From the NCBI GenBank assembly GCA_008694505.1, contig VZDJ01004378.1, positions 14,098,645 to 14,162,644 of the forward strand: a stretch of 64,000 bases of DNA, given 5' to 3'. Below are positions 1 through 14,000 of this stretch, piece by piece; positions within the stretch are counted from its first letter, which is position 1, and the number at the start of each line of letters is the position of its first letter. Source of the stretch: Cyanoderma ruficeps (lineage: Eukaryota > Chordata > Aves > Passeriformes > Timaliidae). Under the pieces are notes generated by a model. The model was not told the DNA's origin, ran no database searches, and saw only the letters and a program-made list of their open reading frames with translations. A program made the position numbers and the translations under genes.

Positions 1-599
1 AAATATGATAATGCTTTCAAATTTTCATGAAAGCTGTTTGAAAAATCTCATCAGTGGACAAATAGAGATTGTTCTTAACCAGTAATATTTCTTTCCAGGC
101 ATATGGCTGAACTATTTCAGGGAAGGAGTTTATTATTTGCTAAGAAAACCAGAGAAGATAACAATGTGACAGGACCAGGATGAAATCCATCTGCCATTCA
201 AGTGGAACAGAGGTTGCCCAGGGCTCTGGGCTGCCTCAGTTTGTGCACTGATGCATTCACAGACATTACCTGTAGAAAGTATATTTGCTTTTCCCAATAG
301 AAATCACAGACATATAGCAAAAGAGTGTGAAGAATACATTAAAATGAATATATGGGAGCTAGATAAGAAATGCTGAGGCCCCATTACAAAAAAATTTCAA
401 CTTGCCAGCCACAGCTCTTATTAATTACTGGTGTAAAAGACCGCAGACATAGACACACATTTTGTTGAGCTTTTCTTAGTCATTAGCACCATTTTTTCTT
501 GCAGATCCATTAAGTCCATTATCACCAAATTTTTGCAAGTTCCCTTCATTTTATTTAAACCTGTACATATGCATGGATTGGGAGGACTGATTTTTTTGC
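1..599. other. Unique AT-rich non-coding DNA
   Basis: No open frame of useful length, no recognisable repeat and no RNA-gene signature was seen. It forms the left flank of the LTR-like element that follows. Confidence 0.6.
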
Positions 600-704
600 T
601 GCACTGCTGTAGTGACTAGCAACTTATAACACAATAGACAATAAAAATCATAACCCCTAAGAACCTATTAATAAGACCTCTTGAATTCAGCAACACAAAC
701 CTCA

Positions 705-710
705 TTTATT
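705..710 (-). promoter_or_regulatory. Poly(A) signal AATAAA in the LTR-like element
   Basis: Minus-strand AATAAA followed by a GT-rich stretch (aggtttgtgttgc), the usual arrangement at an LTR R/U5 boundary. It is about 370 nt downstream of the TATA-like motif. Confidence 0.5.
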
Positions 711-1075
711 CATGGACCTGAGGCTGCCAGCTCTAGAGGCACAGTTTTGCAGTAAGCTGTAGGAACTTTGGTCTCATGAGAATTCCTGCCTGCCACACGG
801 CTGATCCCTATGTGGCGTGGTTGCCAGTTGCCAGAGAAATCTCCCAAGCCAGCCCTTGCTACCCAGTCTGCGCCAGGAGTGGCCGCCCCCAGGTCTAGCT
901 CGGACCCGAGTGGTGGTGCAGAGCAGGGCTGCTTCTGCCCTCAACAGCAGCCAGTGGTACAGTGTCTAGGATCAGGACAAAGAACAGGGAGGAGCCTTCC
1001 GTGTGTTTCTCAAAGGAGTTGAATACCAGAAAACGGTCAGGAAAGAAAAGCCAAGTCACATCCTTTTGCGCCAGC

Positions 1076-1081
1076 TTTTAA
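1076..1081 (-). promoter_or_regulatory. TATA-like motif in the LTR-like element
   Basis: Minus-strand TTAAAA, with an inverted CCAAT about 95 nt upstream. The spacing suits an LTR U3 promoter. Present activity cannot be judged. Confidence 0.4.
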
Positions 1082-1560
1082 GCGGGGGTGGAACAAGGGG
1101 TGGGTACAATACAATAACAAATCAGGAACAAGCCAGGGAGGAGCTGAAGGAGGGGCTGACAAGATTACAACCAATGGGGGAAACAAGGGGAAGATACAGC
1201 TTGAGAGGACAAATAGGGCATCAAGGAACATGGAAACTTCTAGACCTGAAGGCAGGGTCAGCTGTGGATTGACAACAGTAGGAGGCAGAGTCAGGGAGGA
1301 GTTTACGCAGGGGATTGGGACAACAAGGATTGACAGGGAGCTTTCTAGAACAAGAGGCAGAGATCAAGGGGGATGGGCAACCAGGTAGGCAGGATAAAGA
1401 ACAGGTTTAAGGAGTAACTGACGACTAGGGAAGGGAGGAGAAAACTTGGAGCAGACCAACCACATGGGGAAAAACATGAACATACCATTAAAGGAGGTAC
1501 AGAGAACATGCAATAAAGAAATACACACCACCACACTTCTGTGCATGGCACATTATCAAT

Positions 1561-4500
1561 GGCACAGGCAGATGAACTTGCCCTAAATTAGCCTTATAAA
1601 AACATGAATTAAAGGAGAAAGGGGCCTGGATAAAGGAGGCTGCAGTTGGGTTAGCTTTTTCCTGTCATCACAACCTTAGTAAACAACAGATTTTAGAATC
1701 TGGGGTCAAAAGAGTGAGAATATGGGGTTTGGATTAAATCATCTGAACATGAACATTTTAAAAATTATATTCTGGATATTGATCCCAGAGCTGCAACACA
1801 ATATCAAGTAATTTTACCCATCTTCCTCATAAATTCATTAAGAAGTGTGTGTCTTAATTAGGTATAACAGCATTAGTTTACTGAGGTTGCTTTTTCCCTG
1901 CTAGATAAGGTGTTCCCCTCCCTCTGTGAGGCATTGTTTGAAAGTGGTTTCTAGTAGAACTGAGAGGGTATGTGACAGGAGAGCTGGCTGAAATTACAGT
2001 TTCACGTCAAGGGTGTAAAAAGATTTTTGAAATTAATCCTGTGGTCTAGGGCACCACATTGCTTACATTATTTACATAAAATGTCAGGATGATTGTAATA
2101 CAATCTAATGCTACTGAGATGAGCATAGCCAGTGACTTCTGCTGACTGCAGCAGGGGAAGATGAGCAAAGCTGACATTAAGATAAAGACAGTGAAAACTC
2201 CACTGCTGGGGAAAAATAAAGGAAAAATGTGAAGAGGTAGAGAGGCAAGCAATATAGATCAGAGCTGTTTTCAAGAGAGCATTCAGAGTTCTAAAAACAT
2301 AACAGTCAATTTATCACATAAAACAGAATAAGCAAATGAATTTATAGATGCACATCTTTAAACAGGCTGAGCTTGAATATGCCTATTGAGCAGGCAGGGA
2401 AAGAACTAAAAGGTCAGGACTGGTTCTGGAGAGACTGGCAGAAAGGACAGAAGCAGGTTAGAGGCAGACTAGGACCACACATTTGTCTTAAAGAACCTGG
2501 TGAGGCAGCAGAAGGGAGGGTAGTAGGGACTGCAATTTCCCATGATGAAGGAAGCCAAAGGCATTCTGCAGCAGTGCAAGGGAGCTTGCCCTGAGCATTC
2601 TTTCAGACTGGAGTGGAGGTTGTGAAAGGTAATGACAGCAGAGGTCTTAAACTTGCATGTTGGTCAGAGAAGCAGCAGAGGCACTGGCTGGTGGGGAGAA
2701 AAACTGTTTTCAAAATCTGTTGGAGGGATTAGCAGACACAGCTGAAGCAGAGAGGACCATACCAGGACTTTAGAAAGAACAGTGGAATTACGATGAACAG
2801 CTGAATCTGTGAATGAGAGAATTCAGATACAGGTAGCTAGAAGCAGTATGAGAACATTACACTCTGCCTTTCTCTCCCAGTTCTTTCCAACTTCTGCTCA
2901 TAACTGGACAACACAGAAGTAAATACAAATTTTAGTACGCATTAAAAATTATAGAGAGGCTACATATTTCCCATTTATTTCTTGTTGATAATAATTGTTT
3001 TATGCCAATATTTATCTTTACTTTGTTTTACAAAGTAATCAATGCTCCAAGAGCTACAGAGGATGTATAAACCACTATGATCCTTATTAGAAGAAACAAT
3101 GTATCAGCTTTGATAAAGATAAAACTCATAATTGAACAGTTTTGTTGGATATTATAAAAATCATTATCCTGATAAAGTAGGGAAATAGCATGAGAGCCGC
3201 ACTGCAATCTGCTATTAGGTGGCAATGGCAAACAGAGTAGCAAAATTCCAGCTGTATGTCAGCAAGTGGACAAACATCTGCCTAGTTTCACCAATAAAAA
3301 TATGAGCATGCTTGATTTGGCTGTTGATCTTGAGATAATTATTCCAGGTATAAAGGAACTCAACCACTTCAAAGACAAAAAAAAAGATGTTGCACAATGA
3401 AGGCTGACAAAAAACCCCTATGAAAATATAAATACATACACGTACAGGGAAGAGAAACAAAACTATTTTTCTTGACAAATTGAGAAGAGAAAAAATGTGT
3501 CGCTCTGTGTTTTCTGAGCTTAATTTTGTTTTATCCAATCCCTTGTCCCCAACTTCCTTCAAGGACTTACTTCGGTGAAATTTTGAAAGATGTGGAAGAT
3601 ACAGAATTCTGCAGAAATTGTCAAGAGTAAACATGAACTTGAAATCTGGTGGCCCTGAAAGTTCTCATTTTAGGTGACCAAGCCCTGCTAAACACGCTCA
3701 ACATTAAATTCCAAACCAAATCACCTGACATGAATTTGAAGTTTATCTGATGCCTTTGATATTCACAAGGGAAAAAAAAGTTCAAAAACACAGAAGGATG
3801 GAAATTTGGTCACTCAAAAGAACAGAGTTTGCAGTATAAAAAATTAATTGTCTAATCTCCCATTTTAACATTCTGTAATGGACTAAGAAATGGAATTCTA
3901 TATTTTTCAAAATTATTTGTATATATAAAAGTGAACGTACAGATTGCTGGGGAAGACACAAGTCAAATTGGAAGAAAATATTGTCATAGTGTTACCCTGG
4001 TGAAAATATGATCCATCTAGCCTATTAAGTTACACTAGCAGTGAATATTACTAGAAGAGGGTAACTTCTGAGACAATTTTTACTCTTTTCTAAAATTCCA
4101 TTTAAAAAAAAAATCAAAAAGGTGATTCTGTGTATGATTCCTACCCCTTCCTTAAAAAAAAATGCATGTGCTTTTTCATTCATTTAACAAGATCTTAATA
4201 CATTTACCAAAGCAGAAATAAATATTCAGCTACACATATTGTTGAATTCTTTGCCTTGAATTCTAATTGGAAGCAAAGAACAAATATGGCATATTTTTTA
4301 TTTTTGACATCTCTGCAACAGAATCAGTTATGCAATGTGTAAAGAAAAAGAGATGAAAATTTTCCAGTAAAATAATTAGTCCTATGGCACAATCATTGCA
4401 ATGTTTTTTTGACATATATTTCTGGCTTCTATCTCTATTTTGGGGAATTCTGTCCGCATGAAGAAGAAACACAGCAAGTTATTTACAAACAAACAAAAAA

Positions 4501-7500
4501 ATTAGGTAATCCATCTAAGCTTTTCTCCTTTCATAGACTTTATCCTCGAAATGGGAGTAGGATTACAGAGAAACATCTTGTTAAGAAAATGTTTCAATTT
4601 CTAGAAATTAAATCCATTTTCACCACCTAGACCATATATCAAGTAGAAAGTTTTGCTTTTTATCTTGCCAGTATTTCCCACAGTAAGAAAACCTAAGAAA
4701 TGTTCATTAGCTCTTAGATTATGCAGATTTTAGAATATTTTGCTGTCATCCAGGCCTGATTCCTTACTTTCCATCTGGAAGTCTCTGTCTCCAACATCAA
4801 AGCTACAGCCCCAGTTCAGTGTTCCAACAAGATCGAGGATCCTTTCTAGTGGATGCCTGATCCATGGCATTGGTTTGAAAAGTGAGTGATAAACATTGTA
4901 ACCACATTCCTGTTTTAGGAGCTTGACCTTATTCTTTTCAAGACTGAATCCATAGCATATGCAAACTTGTATTATTTAGTATTCTTTTTATTGCAATAGA
5001 ATAACTTATAGGGAATAGTGATCTTTAACCAGTGTCTATGCTTTCTACCCACTAAATGGATTCTCAGAGGGACAGTTTGGGATTTTCATAGGCATCTATC
5101 CCTGTGGATTGAGTACTATAAACATAGAGACTTGATCTAAGAAGGACAAAATCATCTTTACCTCCATCTGAGTGCTGGATGATTTAACTGCAGATACAAT
5201 AAAGCCTACATCAGGGATATGAGATCCCAAGTATCTTTCTCATCTAATTTTTATGAGGTTATGGAGGCTACAAATTTCAAAGCCCTGTGGGCTTGCATTT
5301 GGAGTATAAACAAATACACCATTTTAGAAATTACTAGGAAATTATTCCTGAAACACTAAAGAATGAACACAAAATCTTTCCTTGAAACAAGAAACTTGAG
5401 CAACCCAACTTGAAAGCAATGAAAACATTTGCCTGAGCAACCTGTGAGACCAATTGATACCAATTTAGAGGAATAAAGAAAATGCTGTGTTTGAGGAAGA
5501 TGTTTACTTCCATGTGGTTCCATTAACAGGGCAATATTGTTCTTCTTGCCTAAGGTATATGTGAAAATCAAGGTGTTTCATGAAATGCTCTTCTTATGAC
5601 AAGATTTTGTTCACAGGGTTTTGGTTTTGTTAGGCATGTAAATCTCACTCCAATACACTGGACTGTAAGCAAGATTTGTCAATTTAAACTATATTTAACT
5701 ATTTATCTATTCCCTCACCCATGGGTTGGTGTTTAAATGGAATTGAGAGAGAGAGCTGAAAAAGAACAAGACATGTTGTGTCCTTATGGTTATCTGTAGT
5801 GAGATATTCTCAATGACTATTCTCAGAAGTTGGTCTTTATGTACTTGTGATTCTTAACACTTAAAATGTGTTACAAAGGATGACTCTTGGCATAAATAAT
5901 GCATAATTTAATAGACAAAAATAGTCTCAGGTGGTTTTGATGGGGAATTTTGTGAATATTACAAGATAGATTTTCTTAAAGCAGGCTTAGTAGCAGTAGT
6001 TCGGCAGGTTTATTATTTTTAATTTATTTTTCTAGAGTTCTCTATCCTTTGGGGGGGAAACATGCACAGACAAAGACTTATTACAGTAGATGCTATCATT
6101 TCCAAATCTAACAGAAACAGTATGCTCAGACACAAGATTCAGACTAAAAATGTTTCATTTTCAAAAGCACTGACATTCTGTTGATAGGGATTCCAATAAA
6201 CAAACAAGAGTGGCTTTTTGATAACCCTCTTTCTGTACAGTGGTATTTCTCTGAAGAGGCAGAGCTCTTTACAGGCTCACTGCTGTGAATGAAAAAGGAT
6301 GACAGTCAGATTAAAGGCTTCTAAGGAAAACTTTCATTTGATGTGAAGATAGAAGCTGGTGAGTTTTATTTACAGTTCTGTGTCCTTATTCAGGGCATGC
6401 ATGCTAATCTAGACATATGATTAGAAATGTTGAACTGAAATAGTTGCTGCTTTTCAGGCTTCAACCTATCTCTAATTTATGTGCATCCTTGAAGACATTC
6501 TTCATGTTACAGAACAGCATAGGAATAGTCTACTGAAATCACTTCTTTTTCCTTAAAATAATATTTACAGAAAGTTCTATATCTAACACATTAATACATC
6601 CAAGTTTTCATTTGTTAAACAAAAGCCCTAAAATATTTATTCTGTATACTATCTCCCTCTTTGCTTTAATCTATAAATGCTTTCATAATAAAATCTATAA
6701 ATGTATTTCACAAATACAGTTTGTCCACAAGAAACATCAGTTTTAAATAGGCCATGTTTAGACAAACACATTGAATTTGCACCAGAACATTCCTGGAAGT
6801 TTGACATACCTCTTTCTTCCACAATTTTTTCCATGTATTCCTACCCTTTTGTTTTATTTAGTCAGAGGCAGACTAAGATTCATGCTTCCCTTTATGGTAT
6901 GACAAAAAATGGACCTACACTTTGCTGATAATTCTCTGAGTGCAAAAGATATACACAGTCACTTTTTCTCCCAAGGAAACAACAGTTAATAGGTTGCAGA
7001 ACGGCTCTTCTGACAAGACTTCTCAATTTTTATTTCAAACACTGCTTAAGAACTCTTTTACAATGTGGTTCCATAGATGCCAGCAGGATCAAGACCCCAT
7101 GATTATAGTTAAATAGGGATAAGCTACTACTGCAGTACAAGACAGTAAAAACTCCACAGGTAAGCAAACATAAAAACAGTTGGATGTGAGACAAGAAAAG
7201 TAAATACATAACATGTTAACTTGCAGCCACTTGCATCTTGTTTCTACTGCTACTGCAGAACAATTCAGAAATATGCAAATATGATGTACATGTATGTGAG
7301 AGATTCGGTAATGAGAAAATGCTGTCTCTCAAATATGTAGAAATTAAAAGGTTTTTGTAAAAGGTCTAATTTTTTATTGAAACGTCTCTTTCAATAAATA
7401 CTCCTCCTATATTTTTAATTTCAATTTTTACATGTCTCAGAAGCCAAAAAATACATCTGGTTAATGCTTAAGGAAATGCTAACTACTGTATAACACTTAA

Positions 7501-7980
7501 GTGGTGTGAGAAATACTGTGAGCTACTAATGTGTATTAATCAAATTTTGTCAACCATTTGTAACATGTGGTATTATAATTACGTCAAATATGTTTACAAA
7601 AGACGTGAACAGGTGCTAACGCTTGTGTTCCAAATGTTGACAGTCCTTAACAAGAAGATGTTCTCTGGTTACCAAACTGTGTCCCTCAGACAAGGTAAGA
7701 AAAGGACTACAAACTAGGGCCAAAAATTTTTCCAAGTAACTTAAATTTCTTACCAGACTTTTATGAAACTTGCTGTTTTCAATCTAATTTGATATACCAT
7801 AGATTCTACATTATGCATGAAATATAAAAACAGTTTCTAAAAAGTATTACTCTTTCCAATTCATAAGGTGAATGCAATATACATCTACTGCTAATACTGT
7901 CTTCACTAATTATTATTACTAGCATTGTGGTAGATTCTAGAAGCCCTGCCAGATGGGACAGTCACAGAGCAGCTATCATA
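1561..7980. other. Unique AT-rich non-coding DNA
   Basis: No gene was recognised. The longest open frame in the window lies here (minus 3215-3634, 139 codons). Its product is rich in F, I, L and K, resembles no family I know, and has no splice or promoter context, so I treat it as chance. The stretch from about 2370 to 2800 is purine-rich and somewhat less AT-rich; it may be an unidentified old repeat. A minor 8-bp hairpin (ttactttg / caaagtaa) sits near 3020. Confidence 0.6.
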
Positions 7981-7983
7981 TGT

Positions 7984-8014
7984 TCCTACATATAAAAGTC
8001 TTTTATGTGTAGGA
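7984..8014. repeat. Near-perfect hairpin, 15-bp arms, 1-nt spacer
   Basis: The arms 7984-7998 and 8000-8014 are reverse complements except at one position, which would be a G-U pair in RNA if the plus strand were transcribed. One base separates them. TGT (7981-7983) and ACA (8016-8018) could extend the pairing past a one-base bulge. No mature-miRNA family was recognised. Confidence 0.75.
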
Positions 8015-8019
8015 GACAC

Positions 8020-11000
8020 ATGTTTACAGAGTTCAAAATCTCAGAATGATGCACAACAATGAAACACGATGAAAAGGGAACATAATGAAATGATGGAACA
8101 TAATTTGAAGAGAAAGAGCAATTTGGAACAGCTTTATCCAAGAACAGTGAGGGCTTATTTTTATCATATAGCTCCTTTATCTTTAGTAGTATAGTTGCCT
8201 AAAATATCCATTGAACCAAAACAGACATAACTTCCCATTAAGACAGGAAAGATTGCTGTGCAAAAGCAATTATTACAAAATAATTTTTTTTGCTCCTATT
8301 TGTGTTTGATCTAGAACTGTTACCAGGTGTGGCTCACTTACCAACACCTTTTAGTAGTAAGTAACAGAATGCGTAGCTATTCTTAAGAAGACAGAGTGTG
8401 CAGCACTGGCTCAGGCTGCTGAACATTTTAATTGTAAACCACTTAGATACTGTGCTTATAGGTACAATTACAAAGGCAAAGGGATGGACTGACTTTTCTC
8501 TCTTTAAAGAATCGCTTTAAATAAACTGTCATTGACTTTAAATCATTTCCATTATTTCGTTCTGCTGTCATTGCTTTGCTTATATCATTACCCCTTAGAA
8601 ATTATATGTAATTCACCTGTATTAAAAGGTTCCAGATCAGGTTAGAAAAATAATCAAGTGTTTACTGTACTTAACAGGGAGTTTAAATCCTTAATTCACA
8701 TCCACATAGGTCAAACTAGGGATTTTGTACTATGTTAATTACTTCAAGTGGCATTTTCTCACAGCTTTAAAAATGACTTTAAACCATATCTAAAAGAAAT
8801 TGCTCACCTCAGTGAAAACTTCTCCAGTGTTGCACTCAAATGTCTTCTCCTCATTATTCACATGAAGCTGCTGTAAGCCTTTGTGAAACAGGACTGACAG
8901 CACATTGTGGATTTCTGGTTTGCATTATTTAGGTGATGAAATTCATTATTTTCACTAGTTCCTAGTCATGTTGAGGGTATGGGAAAAATGTGGAGCTCAA
9001 TTCAAACATGGCCTGAGCCAAAACAAACAGACAATACCTGTAGAACATACAAATATTGCCAAGATATTTGGCTGAGGAAGTTCATTTATCATAGCTTCAT
9101 AGTATATATAATTTACAGCTGCTTTTAAGCTCTCGCTGAGAAAAGTGATAGAACATTTGTTATATCGCTCTATCACACTGTGACGTTTCTGTTTAAAATT
9201 GAATAGTGCCATATCCCTCTGCAAATTGTTCATCTCAGATTTAAGCTATTACAGAATACTCAGAACATCTTAAAACTGCTTATTAATTGAAGCATGTAGA
9301 ATTTCCTCAGCTACCTTTGAAATCACAGCCTCAGGAACAGATGAAACTATATTCTAAAACAACAAATGCAGGCAGTGCTTACCCATCCGAATGGCTGGAC
9401 TGATTTGCCACATGGTCTGCTTCTCTTTGTGCTGTACTGGTATGATTGAGTGATAACATGGTTTTGTGCAATTTCTTTCATTGTAATAGAATATTTTTAG
9501 CTAATCCACCATTTTCTACAAACATATCTTCAGTTCAGTATTAATCTAAATTTTTTCCCTAGGTGTTCGCCAGATGTTCACATGCATGAGATCTGATCCA
9601 AATGTCATGGTAATTTAAAGAGCAATCACAGAATAGAACTTTCAACCTTCATTAGAACTTAGGTAAACTGACTGAAAGATGTATGATGTTTGACAATCTG
9701 TGAACTGCTTCTCTTTATTCAAAATGCATTTCTCAACAATGAGGCAATGGACTTTCTGTCAAGACTGTAAAAGACACAAAATTTAATTCACTTTCACTTC
9801 CTTCACCTATAACTATAATACATAAAAATACCCACAGCAAAGATGCATCTCCTTCAGTGACCTGTTCCATAGCACTTGGTCACTGCTGCTATCTCTCATG
9901 TCAAGCAGCCACCCCATCCATCTCCACTGCCTGTGCTTCTGGGGACCAAGAAGAGTCCATCATCTGTGGTTTGGGCTAAGTTCTGCCTTTGCTTCATTGT
10001 CCGTGATGCTTTTGCCATGCCACCTGAAGCAACAGACAAAAGGAGCATAATCTATAGAACAATGCATTCATCATGCCAATAAGAACTCAAAAGAAGCTGC
10101 TTAAGCTTCCAGACAGCGTAAAAATTTAAATTGGAAACTGCTTTTACCTAGACTGGGTAACTGAAAAAATAGCAGGTTGTAATATTCTGTAACATTAAAT
10201 ACTTCGAATATTTTACAAATACAAAATGATTTATCATAATGACATCCATTCTTAAGGTGACAGGAAATTTTAGTTGCATGCATTCATAAGAGATCACTCA
10301 GACATCATCAAAATACATTTATTTTCTTCTGAATTTGAAAAATGTTTTTGTTTTTTTGAATAGAAAGCAAGAACAAGGAAGAGGCACTCTACTTTTTACT
10401 CAGAATCACAAAGGAAATTAAAAAAATAGAATGGAGAAAAACTAACTCATCTAGGTATGAATCGTTCTATATTTTTTCCTTGGAAACTCTTTATCTTCAA
10501 GATACAGTATTTAATTTTAGATCAAACTAAAGGAAAAAACACTTTTTTTTCCAGTAAAATTTAAAGTTTATTGTATAAAATACTGTTCATTGAAACTAAT
10601 TAATATGATAAATATCACTCCACTCTTCCTACTCACATTACTTTTTCGAGAACTGAATAGATTAAAAATGCATACATTGATTAGTTCATAGCAAGTACCT
10701 AAATATTTCTAAAAGACTTTATGGAATAATTATTTTTTTCTTTTAATTCCCAAAAGCATTGAAGGAAATGTGTATGAAAAAATGTTATCAAAATGATCCG
10801 ATACTATAAAGCCAAAGTTTATTATCTGTCTTCCTCTCAACAGCATTTAAATTTTTTAACAGATGAAAGTACTGTAAAGTTGAAACTAAGAGTATAAAAT
10901 GAAAATCAGGAAGAGTGAAGATGTCAAATTGCAGGATAGGGGGAGAAGCAGGTAACTGTTTGGAATACTAGAGTGGAGATGAGTATTCGTATGAACAACT

Positions 11001-14000
11001 AGGCACTAATATTTTAGGGGGCAACCCACAAAATTGAAGAATTTTTTACTAATACTATTTTTAGCATGGGTAACTTTTTTGGTCAATCCTGGGTGTTTCA
11101 ATAAACACCAAAATGCAAATATTGCATGCTGCATTAGCACGTGCTATAGATATTCTCTCCACAGCAAATAACAAATGAGTTAAATGTATACCCTAGATGT
11201 ATTCTCAACTAGCTTTGGGTCAAGCCTGAATTTTATCCAAGAAGTAGCATGAGAGTTTCTCTCTGATTTTTTTTTTTCCACAGAAATTGCCTTTAGCTTT
11301 TTACACCTCAGCCTTCCCACAGACAAATGCTCGCTTTCCCTCTCTCTGTCTCTCCCTCGCTCTTTCCTGCTACGTGCATTGCAAAATAACTTTTTCAGGC
11401 TGATGTTCTTAGTATATTTTACCTCTGAGACTGCCAGTTAGTAGATGTCAAATGGCCCAAGTCACAAAGCATTTTTCATAGTCTTAATTGGCTGAGTCTA
11501 ACTTATATCAGCCCACCTTCACAGAAGCCATTTCAGAGATGATTCCTCAGACAGACAGCCTGCATTTAAACTGATCCCTCTGGTCAACTAGGAGAAAAAA
11601 ACAGAGGAAAAATAAACACTGTGGCTGCTCTGGCAGGCTGGTTGCCTACCACACTTATTACTTTCTGAAATTCCTTTGAGAACTGTCTTATTTTATTTTC
11701 CGTTTAGCTCAAGATGAGAATTTCCGATTTTTAGAGGGTTATTTTCCCCACTGATATCAAAGCTTCCCTGTGCCAGCAGGCTATTTTTACACCATAATAT
11801 TCCTGTAAAGAAACTTACATATACTCCTCCCATATGTCTCCAATAACAGATTATCATTGCAGTTTAATACCTCACATTATATCAGTGTATCCTCCACTTA
11901 CAGGAGAAAAAAGGGTGTTGTTTCACTGGTGTCTGAAGCCTGTTGTAATCTCAGGCCATAACATGACAAGCTGATCTTGAACATGAGCAGTCTAGTATTC
12001 TTCCCTCCCTACCAGACATCTGGAAGTTGCTGTAATAATAGGAATTTGTACCTTGTAGCAACTGTCTCTGGTTTTCAAAGGAGAAATTTCTTTTATTAGA
12101 TCAATAAAATTCCACTATCAGTCTAAAAGATATGAAATTGAGGAGAAAAGAAGGGCAGAAGACAACCAGGGCATGGCAGTGAATAAAAGCAGTTTGATGG
12201 TGACTTTTCTTCATATGTCTCTTTCAGTCTTTCAGAATGGTCAAATATCCCATGTTTCTTTGCTTTTGTATGGATATATAATGAGTATTTTCACCTGCTT
12301 TTTCGTACGCATGAATAATTTTCAGATTAAATTGATGAAAGTCAAAGAGTGATAGTAAATATAGAAACTGGACTTGTACAAACACAAAACTTTTCATCTG
12401 GATGAACATAAAAATTTATAAATGTACACCTCACAATACAAATGAGCACTGGGCAGATGGGAAACTTTGAACTGAGAGTGAGAAAAATTCACGATAATAG
12501 CACATCTGTAGAATACAGATTTCAACAAAACATCTGATTTTTCCTTCTACAGGCACTCTCAGTTTTGATAAAATATCACCAGAAGAAGTACAGTAACAGC
12601 GATTCATAACCAACAAAATGTCTTGTTTTCCTAAACAACTGGGCATATATTGGAATTTTAAAAAAGCTTTTTTTCCAATTAATTAAAAAAATTAAATAAG
12701 TTAATTCTATTTAGAACAATTCGCATAATTATATGCTCAAATAAAAATATGCTAAATAAAAACTAAAATATTTAACTTTTTTGCTGCATGGCTTCAAAAT
12801 TTGTAATTCTGAAGCTGAAGGAAGAAAACAAGTTCTATTCAGAAAATTTCAAAGCAAAATATTTTTACTTCAACTATTTTCCTTTTCACTATTTTCACAG
12901 TTCTAGTCTGTGATCTCACTTTGGATAAGAATCATTCTTTCAAACTTTTCTAAGCCTACTAAATCAATTTTGAGATGGATTGACCAATGCATCACTCAAT
13001 ATTTTACATTTGAGTGCATCGTTGTCTTATGAACCAATTTTCAGAACTGTTCTTTCCGCTTAATTATTTTCCTAATGATTCCTGACACTATATTAGATTT
13101 TTGAGGCACAGATGAATTTTGACCTCATGTTTTCAAAGAAGAATCTGCATTCTGTTAATGCTGATTTAGCCAGCAGGATGTACATAAAATTAGTAGTTCA
13201 GCATTTTCATAATTGGTTTTCTTTAGCTTGCACGTTATCCACTCTTAGTGCTTTCCTACCAATCATTGTATTGATTTTTTTCTAAAAATCTCTTATGTAG
13301 GATTAATTTAATATTATTCTTGATATCCATTTTCTGTACACAATGGTTCTAGTGCAGCAGCATCTTAATTTATTGATATAATTTTCCTATAATTTAAAAT
13401 AATTTAAAATTAATCTTACACTCTTTTAAAAAACTTCTGGATGCATCTCAAAATATGTCTTGATTAAAACAAAGGCTTTTTTTAACTTGTCAAAATTTGT
13501 ACTCTTTTAAATTAGACAAGATTTGCACTTTTAAATAGAAGCAAATCATTTTGGCTCTGGTGTTAACCCAGTAAACAATTTTGTTCCTCACAGAGTCTAT
13601 TGATCACTTTATATTTTTACCATGTCTATAAAGTAGAATTTTTGAACAAACTTTATACCCTCTGTGATTGTTTTTCCTTTTCAGCTCTCCATTTAACTTG
13701 TTCTCTTATGCTTTTAAGCAATTCATATAAATACTTTCCTGTAATTTTCCATTTCCATATTATATTTGCTGCTTTGGGTTTATATACTTTTACATTCCTA
13801 CTCAGGTGTTACAGCTCTGATTCCCCAAAAGCTTCATGAAGCAATTCTAGACACAGGCCCTGTGCACAACAAAATGGTAAATCAAGACTCTCATCTTGCT
13901 CACCATCTGACCAGGTTTTTCCAATAAGTAAGCATTCAAGGGATTTAAAATGTAGAGTTTACATCATGCATTTTCTGTTACAGAGTCAGCATAGGAATAA

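Larger units (their letters stand above)
605..1508 (-). mobile_element. LTR-like element of an endogenous retrovirus, minus strand, ends approximate
   Basis: Read on the minus strand this block has the order of a retroviral LTR. A pyrimidine-rich U3 comes first, then an inverted CCAAT (plus CCAAT at 1171-1175), a TATA-like TTAAAA (1076-1081), a GC-rich CpG-containing leader-like part (about 820-1000) and an AATAAA signal (705-710). About 100 nt of U5-like sequence follows. The base composition differs sharply from the AT-rich flanks. The ends are uncertain. TG/CA termini at 605 and 1508 would give near-matching 5-bp flanks (TGCAC and TGCAA, one mismatch), but similarity may continue to about 1560. 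No gag, pol or env sequence lies beside it, so it would be a solo LTR. The three short frames over it (810-1022, 1003-1272 and the minus-strand frame 1037-1231) are by-products of its composition. A class II (ERVK-like) or class III origin cannot be separated by eye. Confidence 0.6.

Noticed and set aside
3215..3634. 139-codon minus-strand open frame, the longest in the window
   Set aside because: The product is dominated by F, I, L and K from AT-rich DNA and shows no family resemblance, domain order, or promoter or splice context. A frame of this length is expected by chance in 64 kb.
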